The translations under genes and the position numbers were made by a program. A DNA stretch of 64,000 bases from Maribacter cobaltidurans (GTDB lineage: Bacteria; Bacteroidota; Bacteroidia; Flavobacteriales; Flavobacteriaceae), in the NCBI RefSeq assembly GCF_002269385.1, contig NZ_CP022957.1, forward strand, positions 1,049,001 through 1,113,000, written 5' to 3'. Each line of letters opens with the position of its first letter. Positions within the stretch are counted from its first letter, which is position 1. The notes under the pieces were generated by a model, which saw nothing but the letters and a program-made list of their open reading frames with translations, did no database searches and was not told the origin of the DNA. This document shows positions 46,654-55,327 of the stretch, one piece after another.

Positions 46654-49600
46654 GGCAATAGTGGTTTCTTTGAAATCACCGAACTTTTAGTGAACACCTT
46701 TAGGCTGTCATTTTGAAGACCTATAATAAATAGTTCACTACCTTCCTTCGTTTTTAAGTTTAGGATAGATCGCGCTTCTCCAAGAACTGCGAAACCACTT
46801 TGACCGATAGATAAGCTGTTAAAATTACCCTCCCCTAAATTCAAGAGCACGTTACCGTTACCAGCGTCATAGTGACCGGTCAGAACCTCCGTATCGTTAA
46901 AATTACCCACGGCCAAAACATCCAGTCTATTATCGCCATTCAGATCGGTAATCTTAAAATCAAAAACGGGAGACCATTGCACATCTTGTGGTAAGGGTAT
47001 GCTTTTAAAACTTCCATTACCAAGATTTTCAATATATACCGAAGAAAGTTGGTAGGCCTTGAATGTACCCTGTTTGTCGATTTTATCTTTATCAAAAAGT
47101 TCGGAGAACGTCTTTTTTCCATAGCCCTCGTAATTATTTGTCATTTTTCGGATCATGGGAAGTTGCTTCATCAAGGTACCCCTAGGATGAAAAATGTACT
47201 CCTTATTTTGAACGAAGTACGTCATTATAGGCTCTATAGAGCCATTATTGTCAAAATCCTTGGCATACAACCCCAAAGGCTCTTTAATACTAGCTTTAAA
47301 GGGATTATTCAATCCCCAGTTGCCTGCTACAAAATCAGTATCCCCATCGCCATCAAAATCAGCCGCCTTTATGCAGTTCCACCAACCATTGGTATTCACC
47401 AGCCCATTCTTACTCCTGTCCAGTTCAAAACGGCCTTCCTTATTTAAAAATACCTGAATGGGATTCCATTCCCCAACAAGCATTAGGTCTATCCACCCGT
47501 CATTATTGACATCACTAGCCGTGCCGTCTGTTATCATTCCAGGAAAGCGCAGCTCAGGCGCAATTTTATCAGTAATATCTTTAAAATTGCCATTACTGTT
47601 TTCTAGGATATATGACCTGGGAGAAAAGGGAAAATTCTTTGAATCTAGACGCCCACCTACAAATAAATCCATATCACCATCTTTATCCATGTCCATTGGA
47701 ACTACAGTATTGGTAGGATATGCTATTTCAGGAAGGGCATCTAAACTTCTTTCAAAATGGCCAAGACCATCGTTTAGATAGAGCTGATCTTGATACAACT
47801 GTGGTTTAGCAAAATTTTCGGAACTACCATTGGCAATATATAAATCCAAATCCCCATCATTGTCCACATCAAAAAAGCATGCGCCTGAATTTTCCGGTAG
47901 AATCTCTTCTTTTGAAATTTGAAATCGCTGTGCTGTAAAACCATCAGATTTGTTTTGAATATAAATGATTGCTTCGTTGTTCGCTGTACCACCCACAAAA
48001 AAATCCTTCAAACCATCTCCATCAACATCGCCGGATTCAAGTACTGGACCGGGTTTGCTATATCCCCGAAAATTCAACGGCCATTTTTTAAAATCATCAA
48101 AGAGGCTTTCTTGATGAACATAGTTGACGCCCTTTAAGAAAGTTTGATAGAACATCGGTTCGCCCTTTACGTTTTTTGGAACATTTTTGCTATCCAAAAT
48201 TTGTTTTTTTGGACTGAGCACTTGATTGACTTTCACATTTTTGTAAAGAGAAACCGTTTGGTCTGGCCAAAGTATTTTTAGCGAATCCGCGGAAGTTTCA
48301 GGACCCATACCAAAATGTAAATAAGGCTCAAATGAGGACAAATAGCCTTTCTGAGGGTAATATTCACCATATTTTACACCGGAACTAGAATAAACCCAGA
48401 CTTTTGCTCCCAAGAATTCGGCATTTGGTTCCATGGCTATTCTGAGATAGTTTGTATTTTGCCCACTTGAACCATTGAGTTTATTTTCAAAAAATAAGGC
48501 TTCCTCGTTAATATTATTGACCACTAGGTCCAAGTCCCCATCCTGATCAAAATCGGCATAGGCGGCCCCATTGGAATACGACGGAATTGAAAGGCCCAAA
48601 TTTAGGGTTTCATCGGTAAAGGAATTGGAACCATTGTTTCTAAAGAAAAAATTGGATTTTTTCATTCCTTTCATGGTATTCAATTGTTCCTTGAGCCTGG
48701 CCTCACGGTCCGCTATGGAGCCAAAAGTGTTCATGGAATTGTAGAAATCCACAAAATCCATATCTGTAATATCCTTTCGGTAACCGTTGGTAATATAGAT
48801 ATCCCGTAAACCATCATTGTCAAAATCTGCAATGAGGGGAGACCAAGACCAGTCTGTCTGTGCTACACCTGCGGAGTAGCCTATGTCACTAAATCCTGCT
48901 TCATCAGTATTTAGCTGAAGAACATTTCTTACATACTGAGGTTGGTAGCCCACGTTTACGGAAGTATTAAAGCGATCAAAGGGAATATCCGCAAACATTG
49001 TTTTCTTTCTCAAATTGTCATCGGGAAGCATATCAAGAACCAGTAAATCCTGCGCACCATCGTTATTGATATCGGCTACATCCATTCCCATACTATTATG
49101 GCTTTGATGCTTGAAATAGGAATTTATTTTATTGGTAAACGTACCATTCCCATTATTGACGTAAAGTAAGTCGTTGGATATAAAATCATTCGCCACATAA
49201 ATATCTGGATATTGGTCATTATTTATATCTAATACGGCGACCCCTAAGCTCCAACCTTCAATACTTATTCCTGCTTCTTTGGAGACATCCTCAAACCATG
49301 GTATCCCGCTTTCACTTACCCCCGAATTTCTATAGAGCTTGTCCGTACTTTTTCCTTTACCATCCTCTCGCTGACCAAATGGATTATTCTTTGGATATTC
49401 CTCTTTGGAATTATTGGCCAAAAAAAGATCCAAATCACCATCACGATCATAATCCAACCAAACGGCTTGCATAGTATAGGATAAATCGGCCAGATTCATT
49501 TCTTTTGATAGGTTTCTGAATTGTACATTGCCTTTTTCGTCCGTATCATTAATAAAAAAGTAGTTTTCAGAATTATTCAAAGAAAGGTCGTGAGCGGTTG

Positions 49601-49985
49601 AAATATGTATGTCCGGCTTTCCATCGTTATTTATATCCATTATGGAAACACCAGTACACCAGGCATTGGTTTTAATACCAGAAGATTCTGTAATATCCTT
49701 AAATTTAAGATTGCCAAGATTAAGATAAATACGACTGTTCACCATATTGCCCGTAAAAAAAACATCAGGTAGACCATCTGAATTGAAATCACCTATACCC
49801 ACACCTCCACCATTATACAGGTACTCGTAATCAAGAATATTCAATGTTTCGTTTTCTGTAATCGTATTGCTGAAAGTGAGTCCGGAATGCTCACTCGAAA
49901 CCATTTCAAACATGGTTTTAGGGGACTTTTTGGTGTCGCAGCCCAGAAATAATAAAAATGACACAATACCGATAATCTTTCGCAT
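46650..49985 (-). CDS. FG-GAP/VCBS repeat lipoprotein with ASPIC/UnbV domain
   Basis: A 1,111-residue surface lipoprotein (lipobox LFLGC). It contains many Asp-rich FG-GAP repeats of the form DxNxDGxxD (for example GDFNSDGLPDVFF, DINNDGKPDIHI, DVDGDGLKDFFV) that bind calcium and build beta-propellers. An ASPIC/UnbV segment lies near 520-595 (YLRIAMEPNAEFLGAKVWVY). A second propeller follows. Such proteins are common in flavobacterial polysaccharide loci, but their role is not settled. Position downstream of SusC and SusD suggests a surface glycan-binding protein in the slot taken by SusE/SusF in other loci. A terminator-like hairpin at 50027-50055 lies between SusD and this gene, so its expression may be reduced or separate. 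Confidence 0.85.
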   Translation of the reverse strand: MRKIIGIVSFLLFLGCDTKKSPKTMFEMVSSEHSGLTFSNTITENETLNILDYEYLYNGGGVGIGDFNSDGLPDVFFTGNMVNSRIYLNLGNLKFKDITESSGIKTNAWCTGVSIMDINNDGKPDIHISTAHDLSLNNSENYFFINDTDEKGNVQFRNLSKEMNLADLSYTMQAVWLDYDRDGDLDLFLANNSKEEYPKNNPFGQREDGKGKSTDKLYRNSGVSESGIPWFEDVSKEAGISIEGWSLGVAVLDINNDQYPDIYVANDFISNDLLYVNNGNGTFTNKINSYFKHQSHNSMGMDVADINNDGAQDLLVLDMLPDDNLRKKTMFADIPFDRFNTSVNVGYQPQYVRNVLQLNTDEAGFSDIGYSAGVAQTDWSWSPLIADFDNDGLRDIYITNGYRKDITDMDFVDFYNSMNTFGSIADREARLKEQLNTMKGMKKSNFFFRNNGSNSFTDETLNLGLSIPSYSNGAAYADFDQDGDLDLVVNNINEEALFFENKLNGSSGQNTNYLRIAMEPNAEFLGAKVWVYSSSGVKYGEYYPQKGYLSSFEPYLHFGMGPETSADSLKILWPDQTVSLYKNVKVNQVLSPKKQILDSKNVPKNVKGEPMFYQTFLKGVNYVHQESLFDDFKKWPLNFRGYSKPGPVLESGDVDGDGLKDFFVGGTANNEAIIYIQNKSDGFTAQRFQISKEEILPENSGACFFDVDNDGDLDLYIANGSSENFAKPQLYQDQLYLNDGLGHFERSLDALPEIAYPTNTVVPMDMDKDGDMDLFVGGRLDSKNFPFSPRSYILENSNGNFKDITDKIAPELRFPGMITDGTASDVNNDGWIDLMLVGEWNPIQVFLNKEGRFELDRSKNGLVNTNGWWNCIKAADFDGDGDTDFVAGNWGLNNPFKASIKEPLGLYAKDFDNNGSIEPIMTYFVQNKEYIFHPRGTLMKQLPMIRKMTNNYEGYGKKTFSELFDKDKIDKQGTFKAYQLSSVYIENLGNGSFKSIPLPQDVQWSPVFDFKITDLNGDNRLDVLAVGNFNDTEVLTGHYDAGNGNVLLNLGEGNFNSLSIGQSGFAVLGEARSILNLKTKEGSELFIIGLQNDSLKVFTKSSVISKKPLLP

Positions 49986-50026
49986 ACAGAAATGTACTAA
50001 ATATAATGTTTAATGATAAAAAGAAA

Positions 50027-50055
50027 GGTGCCAAAACCTACAGGGGATTGGCACC
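50027..50055 (-). terminator. Rho-independent terminator or attenuator after SusD
   Basis: GGTGCCAA (50027-50034) and TTGGCACC (50048-50055) form an 8-bp stem with a 13-base loop. On the minus strand it is followed by TTTCTTTTTA. It lies 41 bases after the SusD stop and 42 before the FG-GAP start, so it probably lowers read-through into that gene. Confidence 0.75.
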
Positions 50056-50058
50056 AAT

Positions 50059-50084
50059 TCAAACTAACTCAATCTAACTCAATT
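50059..50084. repeat. Tandem 10-bp repeat, second site
   Basis: TCAAACTAAC, TCAATCTAAC and a partial TCAATT run in tandem just after the SusD stop (minus strand) and before the terminator hairpin. In phase this is the same unit as the tandem repeat at 17931-17957. Confidence 0.8.
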
Positions 50085-50095
50085 ATTTTTAAATT

Positions 50096-51637
50096 CTAGT
50101 ATCCAGGGTTTTGATCGGCCTCCGATAAATTGGAGTTGTTATCTATTTCACTTTGAGGTATTGGGAGTAATTCCAATTTTGGACTGTAGTGGGCAATGGG
50201 TTCAGTAGCCAATTTGCCTTCTTTTCTCCATCTCAATATATCCCTGTTCCTAATTTGTTCAGAACTTAATTCTACCCTTTTTTCATGAATTATAGCTTCC
50301 ATAACCTCTGTAGGATTGCTTACGGGAACATTAGCTGTAGGGTAAGGAGGCATATCAACACTGGGCCTACTTCTAACTTGGTTCAATAAGGATATTGCCC
50401 TAGAAGAGTTCCCTAATTCCAATTCGCATTCAGCCAAATTGATAAGCACTTCCGCATAGCGAATAACCCTCATATTGATTCCTCCAGTCAGGAATCCTCC
50501 GGGGTCGGTTTTGTACATTAGCGAATACTTTCTCCAGCTTATTTTGGTGGTAACGCCCTCAAAAGTGGTTTCTTCGCCCTGAACATCGGTCAAAACACTT
50601 TCACCATTATTAAATGTGTCTCCCAAGGTATAAAAGCTCTTTGCAAAACGAGGATCATCTTTGGCATCACCCTTGGAGGTGCGCTCAAACTCATTTAAAA
50701 GTCCTTCAGATGGTATTAAGTTTCTCCATCCTACCGCAGAATATTCTTGTGTTCTCACGCTTTGTTCGTTTCCTACGTCGTCACCGGTACCATTCCAGTT
50801 AAAACCTCCAACATTGGCGTAACCAATTTCTGCGATAGACTCGCTGTTATATTCATTTTCTTCCTGAAAGTTATCATCGTATTCATCTACCAAGGCGTAC
50901 TCACCTGAGTTCACAATGGCTTCAAAAGCATTTTTAGCGCCTGCATAATCCCCTGTAAACATTAAGGCCCGCCCTAGCATGGCCTGAGCTGTACCTTTTG
51001 AAAACCTTCCTACTTGCTCCGTATTCGAAGCTAAAGGCAGTCCTGAAGCGGCATCCTGAAGATCCTGAATAGCTTGTGCCAAAACATCTTCTTGGGACGA
51101 TTTTGGAGCGCTATCCTCAAAAGTGGAGGCATAAGTAGTATAAATGGGAACACCTCCCCACAAACTTCCTAATTCAAAATAAGCCCAACCCCTCATAAGT
51201 TTTGCCTCTGCTATTAGAGCCGTTCTCAGACCTTCACTTATATCCTCTACCCCTGGACCTTGCTCGATGACAATATTGGACCTTAAAATAACGGCATATA
51301 ATCCAGTCCACACATCTCTGGCCACTGAATTACCGGGATCATTTGTACCGATCAATAACTGGTTTCTCGGTGTCTCTAGCTGACCTCCGCCTGCTTTGTT
51401 ATCATCACCCCTTAAGTCGTGAAGAAAGAAATATTCCCTAGCGTACAATTGAAGACTCTGCCAAGACGCATATATGGAATAGACTCCATTTCTTAGTTCA
51501 TTCCCGTTTTTATAATAGGTAGCTACGACCACTTGGTTCGGGTTAGTTACATCCAAATCTTCTCTACCACATGACAGGGTAAAGAGAAATGCCGCAACTA
51601 CAGCAATAATTAGTTTAAAATTTTTCATGTTTTTCAT
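50096..51637 (-). CDS. SusD/RagB-family glycan-binding lipoprotein (xylan locus)
   Basis: A 513-residue lipoprotein. The lipobox is FTLSC and the mature start REDLDVTNPNQ is typical of the SusD family. TPR-like helices include LIAEAKLMRGWAYFELGSLWGGVPIY, the RagB landmark. The C-terminal motif IHEKRVELSSEQIRNRDILRW is also diagnostic. An alternative start lies three codons in. It forms the extracellular lid of the SusC transporter, whose gene ends 23 bases upstream, and binds xylan oligosaccharides by context. Confidence 0.95.
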   Translation of the reverse strand: MKNMKNFKLIIAVVAAFLFTLSCGREDLDVTNPNQVVVATYYKNGNELRNGVYSIYASWQSLQLYAREYFFLHDLRGDDNKAGGGQLETPRNQLLIGTNDPGNSVARDVWTGLYAVILRSNIVIEQGPGVEDISEGLRTALIAEAKLMRGWAYFELGSLWGGVPIYTTYASTFEDSAPKSSQEDVLAQAIQDLQDAASGLPLASNTEQVGRFSKGTAQAMLGRALMFTGDYAGAKNAFEAIVNSGEYALVDEYDDNFQEENEYNSESIAEIGYANVGGFNWNGTGDDVGNEQSVRTQEYSAVGWRNLIPSEGLLNEFERTSKGDAKDDPRFAKSFYTLGDTFNNGESVLTDVQGEETTFEGVTTKISWRKYSLMYKTDPGGFLTGGINMRVIRYAEVLINLAECELELGNSSRAISLLNQVRSRPSVDMPPYPTANVPVSNPTEVMEAIIHEKRVELSSEQIRNRDILRWRKEGKLATEPIAHYSPKLELLPIPQSEIDNNSNLSEADQNPGY

Positions 51638-51660
51638 TTTACTTTCTTTTTTAACAATTT

Positions 51661-54600
51661 TTAGAATCCTAGTTCCAATCCTATTAGAATAGTTCGAGGT
51701 CTTGGATATTGACCATAATCTACACCTTGGATGTTAAGGTTATTGTTTCTTGCACCGATTTCAGGGTCGTATCCTTGATATTTTGTAAAGGTCAAGAGAT
51801 TATTTCCTGAAAGATAGACGTTAAAATTGCTGAGTCCAGACAAACCTTTATCCAACCAGTCCTGTGGAAACCTGTAACCTATTTTTAGGTTTTGTAGACG
51901 TAAAAAGGAAGCATCCTCTACAAAACGATCAGAAGTTCGAGTATTCTGATTAGGATCTCCGTTTACCATTCTTGGAATGTTAGTATCCGTGTTTGATGGA
52001 GTCCAGGCATTAAGTACTTGAGTACCGTGATTGAACAACCTCAACCCTCCTTCTGTATAAACCCGGGTAGCATTATAAACGTCATTGCCTTGGTTACCAT
52101 ACCAATACATGTTAAGATAAAAGTTTTTATAAGAAGAATCAAAATTTAAACCATAACTAAAATCAGGAATAAAAGTTCCAAGTACATCACGATCTTCAGC
52201 CGTAATATCACCACTGCCATCCAAATCCTGAAAGATAAGATCACCGGGAGCTGCATTGCTTTGGTAAGGCGTTGATGGGTCACCATCCAGTGCATTGTAC
52301 TGGTCAATTTCAGCTTGGCTTTGAAAAATACCTTCAACCTTCCATCCATAGAAAGATTGAATAGGGTCACCAACAGCCGTTCGGGTTATGTCAAATCCTC
52401 CAGCATCTGCATTCTGCCCTCCAAAAATACTACCCGATTCTGTAGCTAGAGCAACTACTTCGTTCCTGAAAAGCCCAAGATTTGCGGAAACATTCCATTG
52501 GAAATCTGTTCCTGGATTTGAGTAATAAGAAGCACTAAAGTCCAATCCCCAGTTTTCCATGCCCCCAACATTTGCAATGGTATTACCGGCAAATCCAAGT
52601 GAAGCAGGAATAGGTACATTTAGAATTAGGTTATCCGTTGTCCTTTTATACCACTCCGCAGATAACTGCACCCTGTTTTGATATAATCCCAGATCCAAAC
52701 CAATATTGGTCATGGTAGTAACTTCCCACTCCAATTCCGGATTCGCCAGACGATTGAAAAAGGCCCCTTGCACTTCTTCATTGTTTATAATCGCATTGGT
52801 ATTAGTTGATATACCGGCCTGACTTTCATAATCACCTATACCTTCAAAACCTACTTGTCCCCAACTACCCCTTATTTTTAATTCGGATAAGTTTTCAACT
52901 CCTTCCATAAAAGGCTCTGCAGCAATGTTCCAACCAGCAGAAATACCTGGGAATGTTTTCCATTTGTAACCTTCAGAAAACTTAGATGAACCATCCCTTC
53001 TTAAGGAAGCACTTAACAAATAACGACCTCCAAAATCATAATTTAATCTTCCCAAAAAGGAATAAATGACATTTGACCCTTCTGTTCCCGAAACGGTCTG
53101 AGCCTGCGTTCCTTGGAGAACATTTAAATCGTTACTGAGACGACGTCCATTTCCAGTTAAAGTGTATATATCAAAATCTTGACGTTCCGCAACCGCAATG
53201 GCATCTATATTATGTTTTCCCCAAGTCTTAGCAAAGTTCAATTGATTGGAAAAGTAGTTTCCTGTAGAGGTATTCTGCTGGTCGATAGTAATGTTTTCCG
53301 TTCTACCCGCGAAACCATCGAAATAGATAGGTTGCAATTGCAAGTTTCTAAAATTGTTCCAGTCGATACCTGCAGTGAAACGATAATCCAATCCATCAAA
53401 AAGTTTGATATTGGCATAAGCAGTTCCAAAAATTCTTACATTGGAATTTGTGTTCCTATCTATGACGGCCGGTCTTAAAGGGTTTTCAGGATCTGTACCA
53501 TCGGCACCATCCGGAGCCCTAAGTCCTCCCTGCAAAGTTGGATCTCTTAATGGTATATATGGTATCCCCCTAATAATGTTCTGGATTTGCGTACGGCCTC
53601 CCAACTCAGCCTCATTAAGTCTCTCGCCATTGGAAATAGTCAATGACTCCCCAACGGTCAACCACTTGTTAACATCATGGTCTGAGTTCACCCTGAAATT
53701 ATATCTGGAAAATCCAGTTCCCAACATGATACCGTCTTGCTTGAAGTAGCCAAAAGAAGCATACACCCTAGAAGTTTCCGAACCTCCTCGCACACTTAGG
53801 TGATGTTGTGTTGTAATTCCCGTAGTGAAAACCGCATCTTGATAGTCTGAATCCGTTTCTGCATAGGTCTGGGTCGTACCGGCGTAAATAGGTGTGTCCA
53901 GTTGGCTCCAACGGGAAGGGTAAGTGGCACCGGCATTGTCCAATAATTCCCTACCAAACTCAAGATATTGTTCCCGATTCAAAAGGTCTAATTTTTTGGA
54001 AGCCGTTGCAAATCCACTAAATGTTCTGTAATTAAGCTCTACCCCATTTGTAGGACGTCCCTTTTTTGTAGAAACCAAAATAACACCGTTGGCAGCCCTC
54101 GAACCATATATTGCTGAGGAACTGGCATCCTTTAAAACAGAAATGGAAGCTATATCATTATTGTCAAAATCCCCTAATCCCCCTACAGGATAACCGTCCA
54201 CAACATATAATGGACTAGACGCAAAACTAATGGAACCAATCCCTCTTATACGTACAATTGGATCTGTACCGGGACCACCGGAATTATTTATTTGTATACC
54301 AGGTACGCGTCCTTGTAGGGCTTCAGCAAAACTAACTACTGGCAATGCCACAATATCCTTTGAAGATACTGTAGACACCGCACCCGTGACCGACTCCTTT
54401 TTCTGTGTACCGTATCCTATAAGGACCACTTCGTCCAATGCCTCTGCATCCTCTAAAAGAACCAAATTGATAGTAGACCTGCCATCCACTTGAATGTTTT
54501 GTGACTGAAATCCTATATAACTAAAGGCCAAGGTTCCGTTTGAAGGAACATTGGAGATAACATAGTTACCGTCAAAATCCGTTTGAGTTCCATTACTTGT

Positions 54601-54747
54601 ACCCGCCACCAATATGGAAGCACCTGGCAAAGGTGTCCCGGAATCATCGGTCACTGTACCGGTAACAGTTAAAGTTTGGGAAAATGCAAATTGCACACCT
54701 AATAAGAGTGTTACAATAAATGCCGTTTTAAGTTTGTTCATAATCAT
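51661..54747 (-). CDS. SusC/RagA-family TonB-dependent transporter (xylan locus)
   Basis: A 1,028-residue outer membrane transporter without an STN domain. The signal peptide (LLLGVQFAFSQ) is followed by a carboxypeptidase-like domain (TVTGTVTDDSGTPLPGASIL), a plug with DEVVLIGYGTQKKESVTGAV and the SusC box SSAIYGSRAANGVILVSTKKG, then a barrel ending in TILIGLELGF. The lack of an STN domain fits control by the HTCS rather than by a sigma/anti-sigma pair. Its start may also be the Met at 54741. It imports large xylan fragments with the SusD partner. Confidence 0.95.
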   Translation of the reverse strand: MIMNKLKTAFIVTLLLGVQFAFSQTLTVTGTVTDDSGTPLPGASILVAGTSNGTQTDFDGNYVISNVPSNGTLAFSYIGFQSQNIQVDGRSTINLVLLEDAEALDEVVLIGYGTQKKESVTGAVSTVSSKDIVALPVVSFAEALQGRVPGIQINNSGGPGTDPIVRIRGIGSISFASSPLYVVDGYPVGGLGDFDNNDIASISVLKDASSSAIYGSRAANGVILVSTKKGRPTNGVELNYRTFSGFATASKKLDLLNREQYLEFGRELLDNAGATYPSRWSQLDTPIYAGTTQTYAETDSDYQDAVFTTGITTQHHLSVRGGSETSRVYASFGYFKQDGIMLGTGFSRYNFRVNSDHDVNKWLTVGESLTISNGERLNEAELGGRTQIQNIIRGIPYIPLRDPTLQGGLRAPDGADGTDPENPLRPAVIDRNTNSNVRIFGTAYANIKLFDGLDYRFTAGIDWNNFRNLQLQPIYFDGFAGRTENITIDQQNTSTGNYFSNQLNFAKTWGKHNIDAIAVAERQDFDIYTLTGNGRRLSNDLNVLQGTQAQTVSGTEGSNVIYSFLGRLNYDFGGRYLLSASLRRDGSSKFSEGYKWKTFPGISAGWNIAAEPFMEGVENLSELKIRGSWGQVGFEGIGDYESQAGISTNTNAIINNEEVQGAFFNRLANPELEWEVTTMTNIGLDLGLYQNRVQLSAEWYKRTTDNLILNVPIPASLGFAGNTIANVGGMENWGLDFSASYYSNPGTDFQWNVSANLGLFRNEVVALATESGSIFGGQNADAGGFDITRTAVGDPIQSFYGWKVEGIFQSQAEIDQYNALDGDPSTPYQSNAAPGDLIFQDLDGSGDITAEDRDVLGTFIPDFSYGLNFDSSYKNFYLNMYWYGNQGNDVYNATRVYTEGGLRLFNHGTQVLNAWTPSNTDTNIPRMVNGDPNQNTRTSDRFVEDASFLRLQNLKIGYRFPQDWLDKGLSGLSNFNVYLSGNNLLTFTKYQGYDPEIGARNNNLNIQGVDYGQYPRPRTILIGLELGF

Positions 54748-55327
54748 TTTGGTTTAAGTTAGCTTTAATCCCATGTTCAAATTTGTTGTAGGAAATTGCC
54801 TAAACAATCCTTTGCTCAAATGTATTGGAATAGCCAAATAAACTATAAAACATATGATGCACTTACTGAAAATAATGTTGCAACTTCAAGGCAAACAGTG
54901 TTAATTTTTTAATTATATGCCATATATAGCTTAAAATTATAGAGGGTATGTGAATATTAAGAATTAAATATTTCCATATTCACAAATAGGGTAAAAAAGT
55001 ATATCCTCTTGGAACAAGACGATTCATCATTTAAAAAATACATAAGTCTAAAAGAAAATAAAAAGCACTTGAATACACATACAGAGGTTAAGATTTGTAA
55101 GAGCAATTTTCAAAAATAAACAGTATAGAGACTTTACATTTTTAATTGAATGAATCTTAAAATATTTTCCAATAATTGGGCCAACATTTTTAATTCAATT
55201 GCTTTCTATCTGCGTCGCAGAATGAACAAATGACTTGCCATTGAAAAATTTGATTTGAAAATAAAAATATATGTGTATATTCAACACTTAAATGAATTTG
55301 AGCTTCTAAACTGTCCGGTAGACTATT
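54748..55327. other. Divergent intergenic region, SusC / GH95
   Basis: 580 AT-rich bases between the divergent SusC and GH95 operons. Apart from the -7 element at 54817-54824 I saw no promoter matching the consensus, no hairpin of note and no credible gene. It is the most likely place for HTCS binding sites that control both sides. Confidence 0.5.
54817..54824 (-). promoter_or_regulatory. -7 element upstream of SusC
   Basis: On the minus strand this reads TACATTTG, which matches TAnnTTTG, about 70 bases before the SusC start. No TTG is present at -33 spacing, which fits an activator-dependent promoter. Confidence 0.35.
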
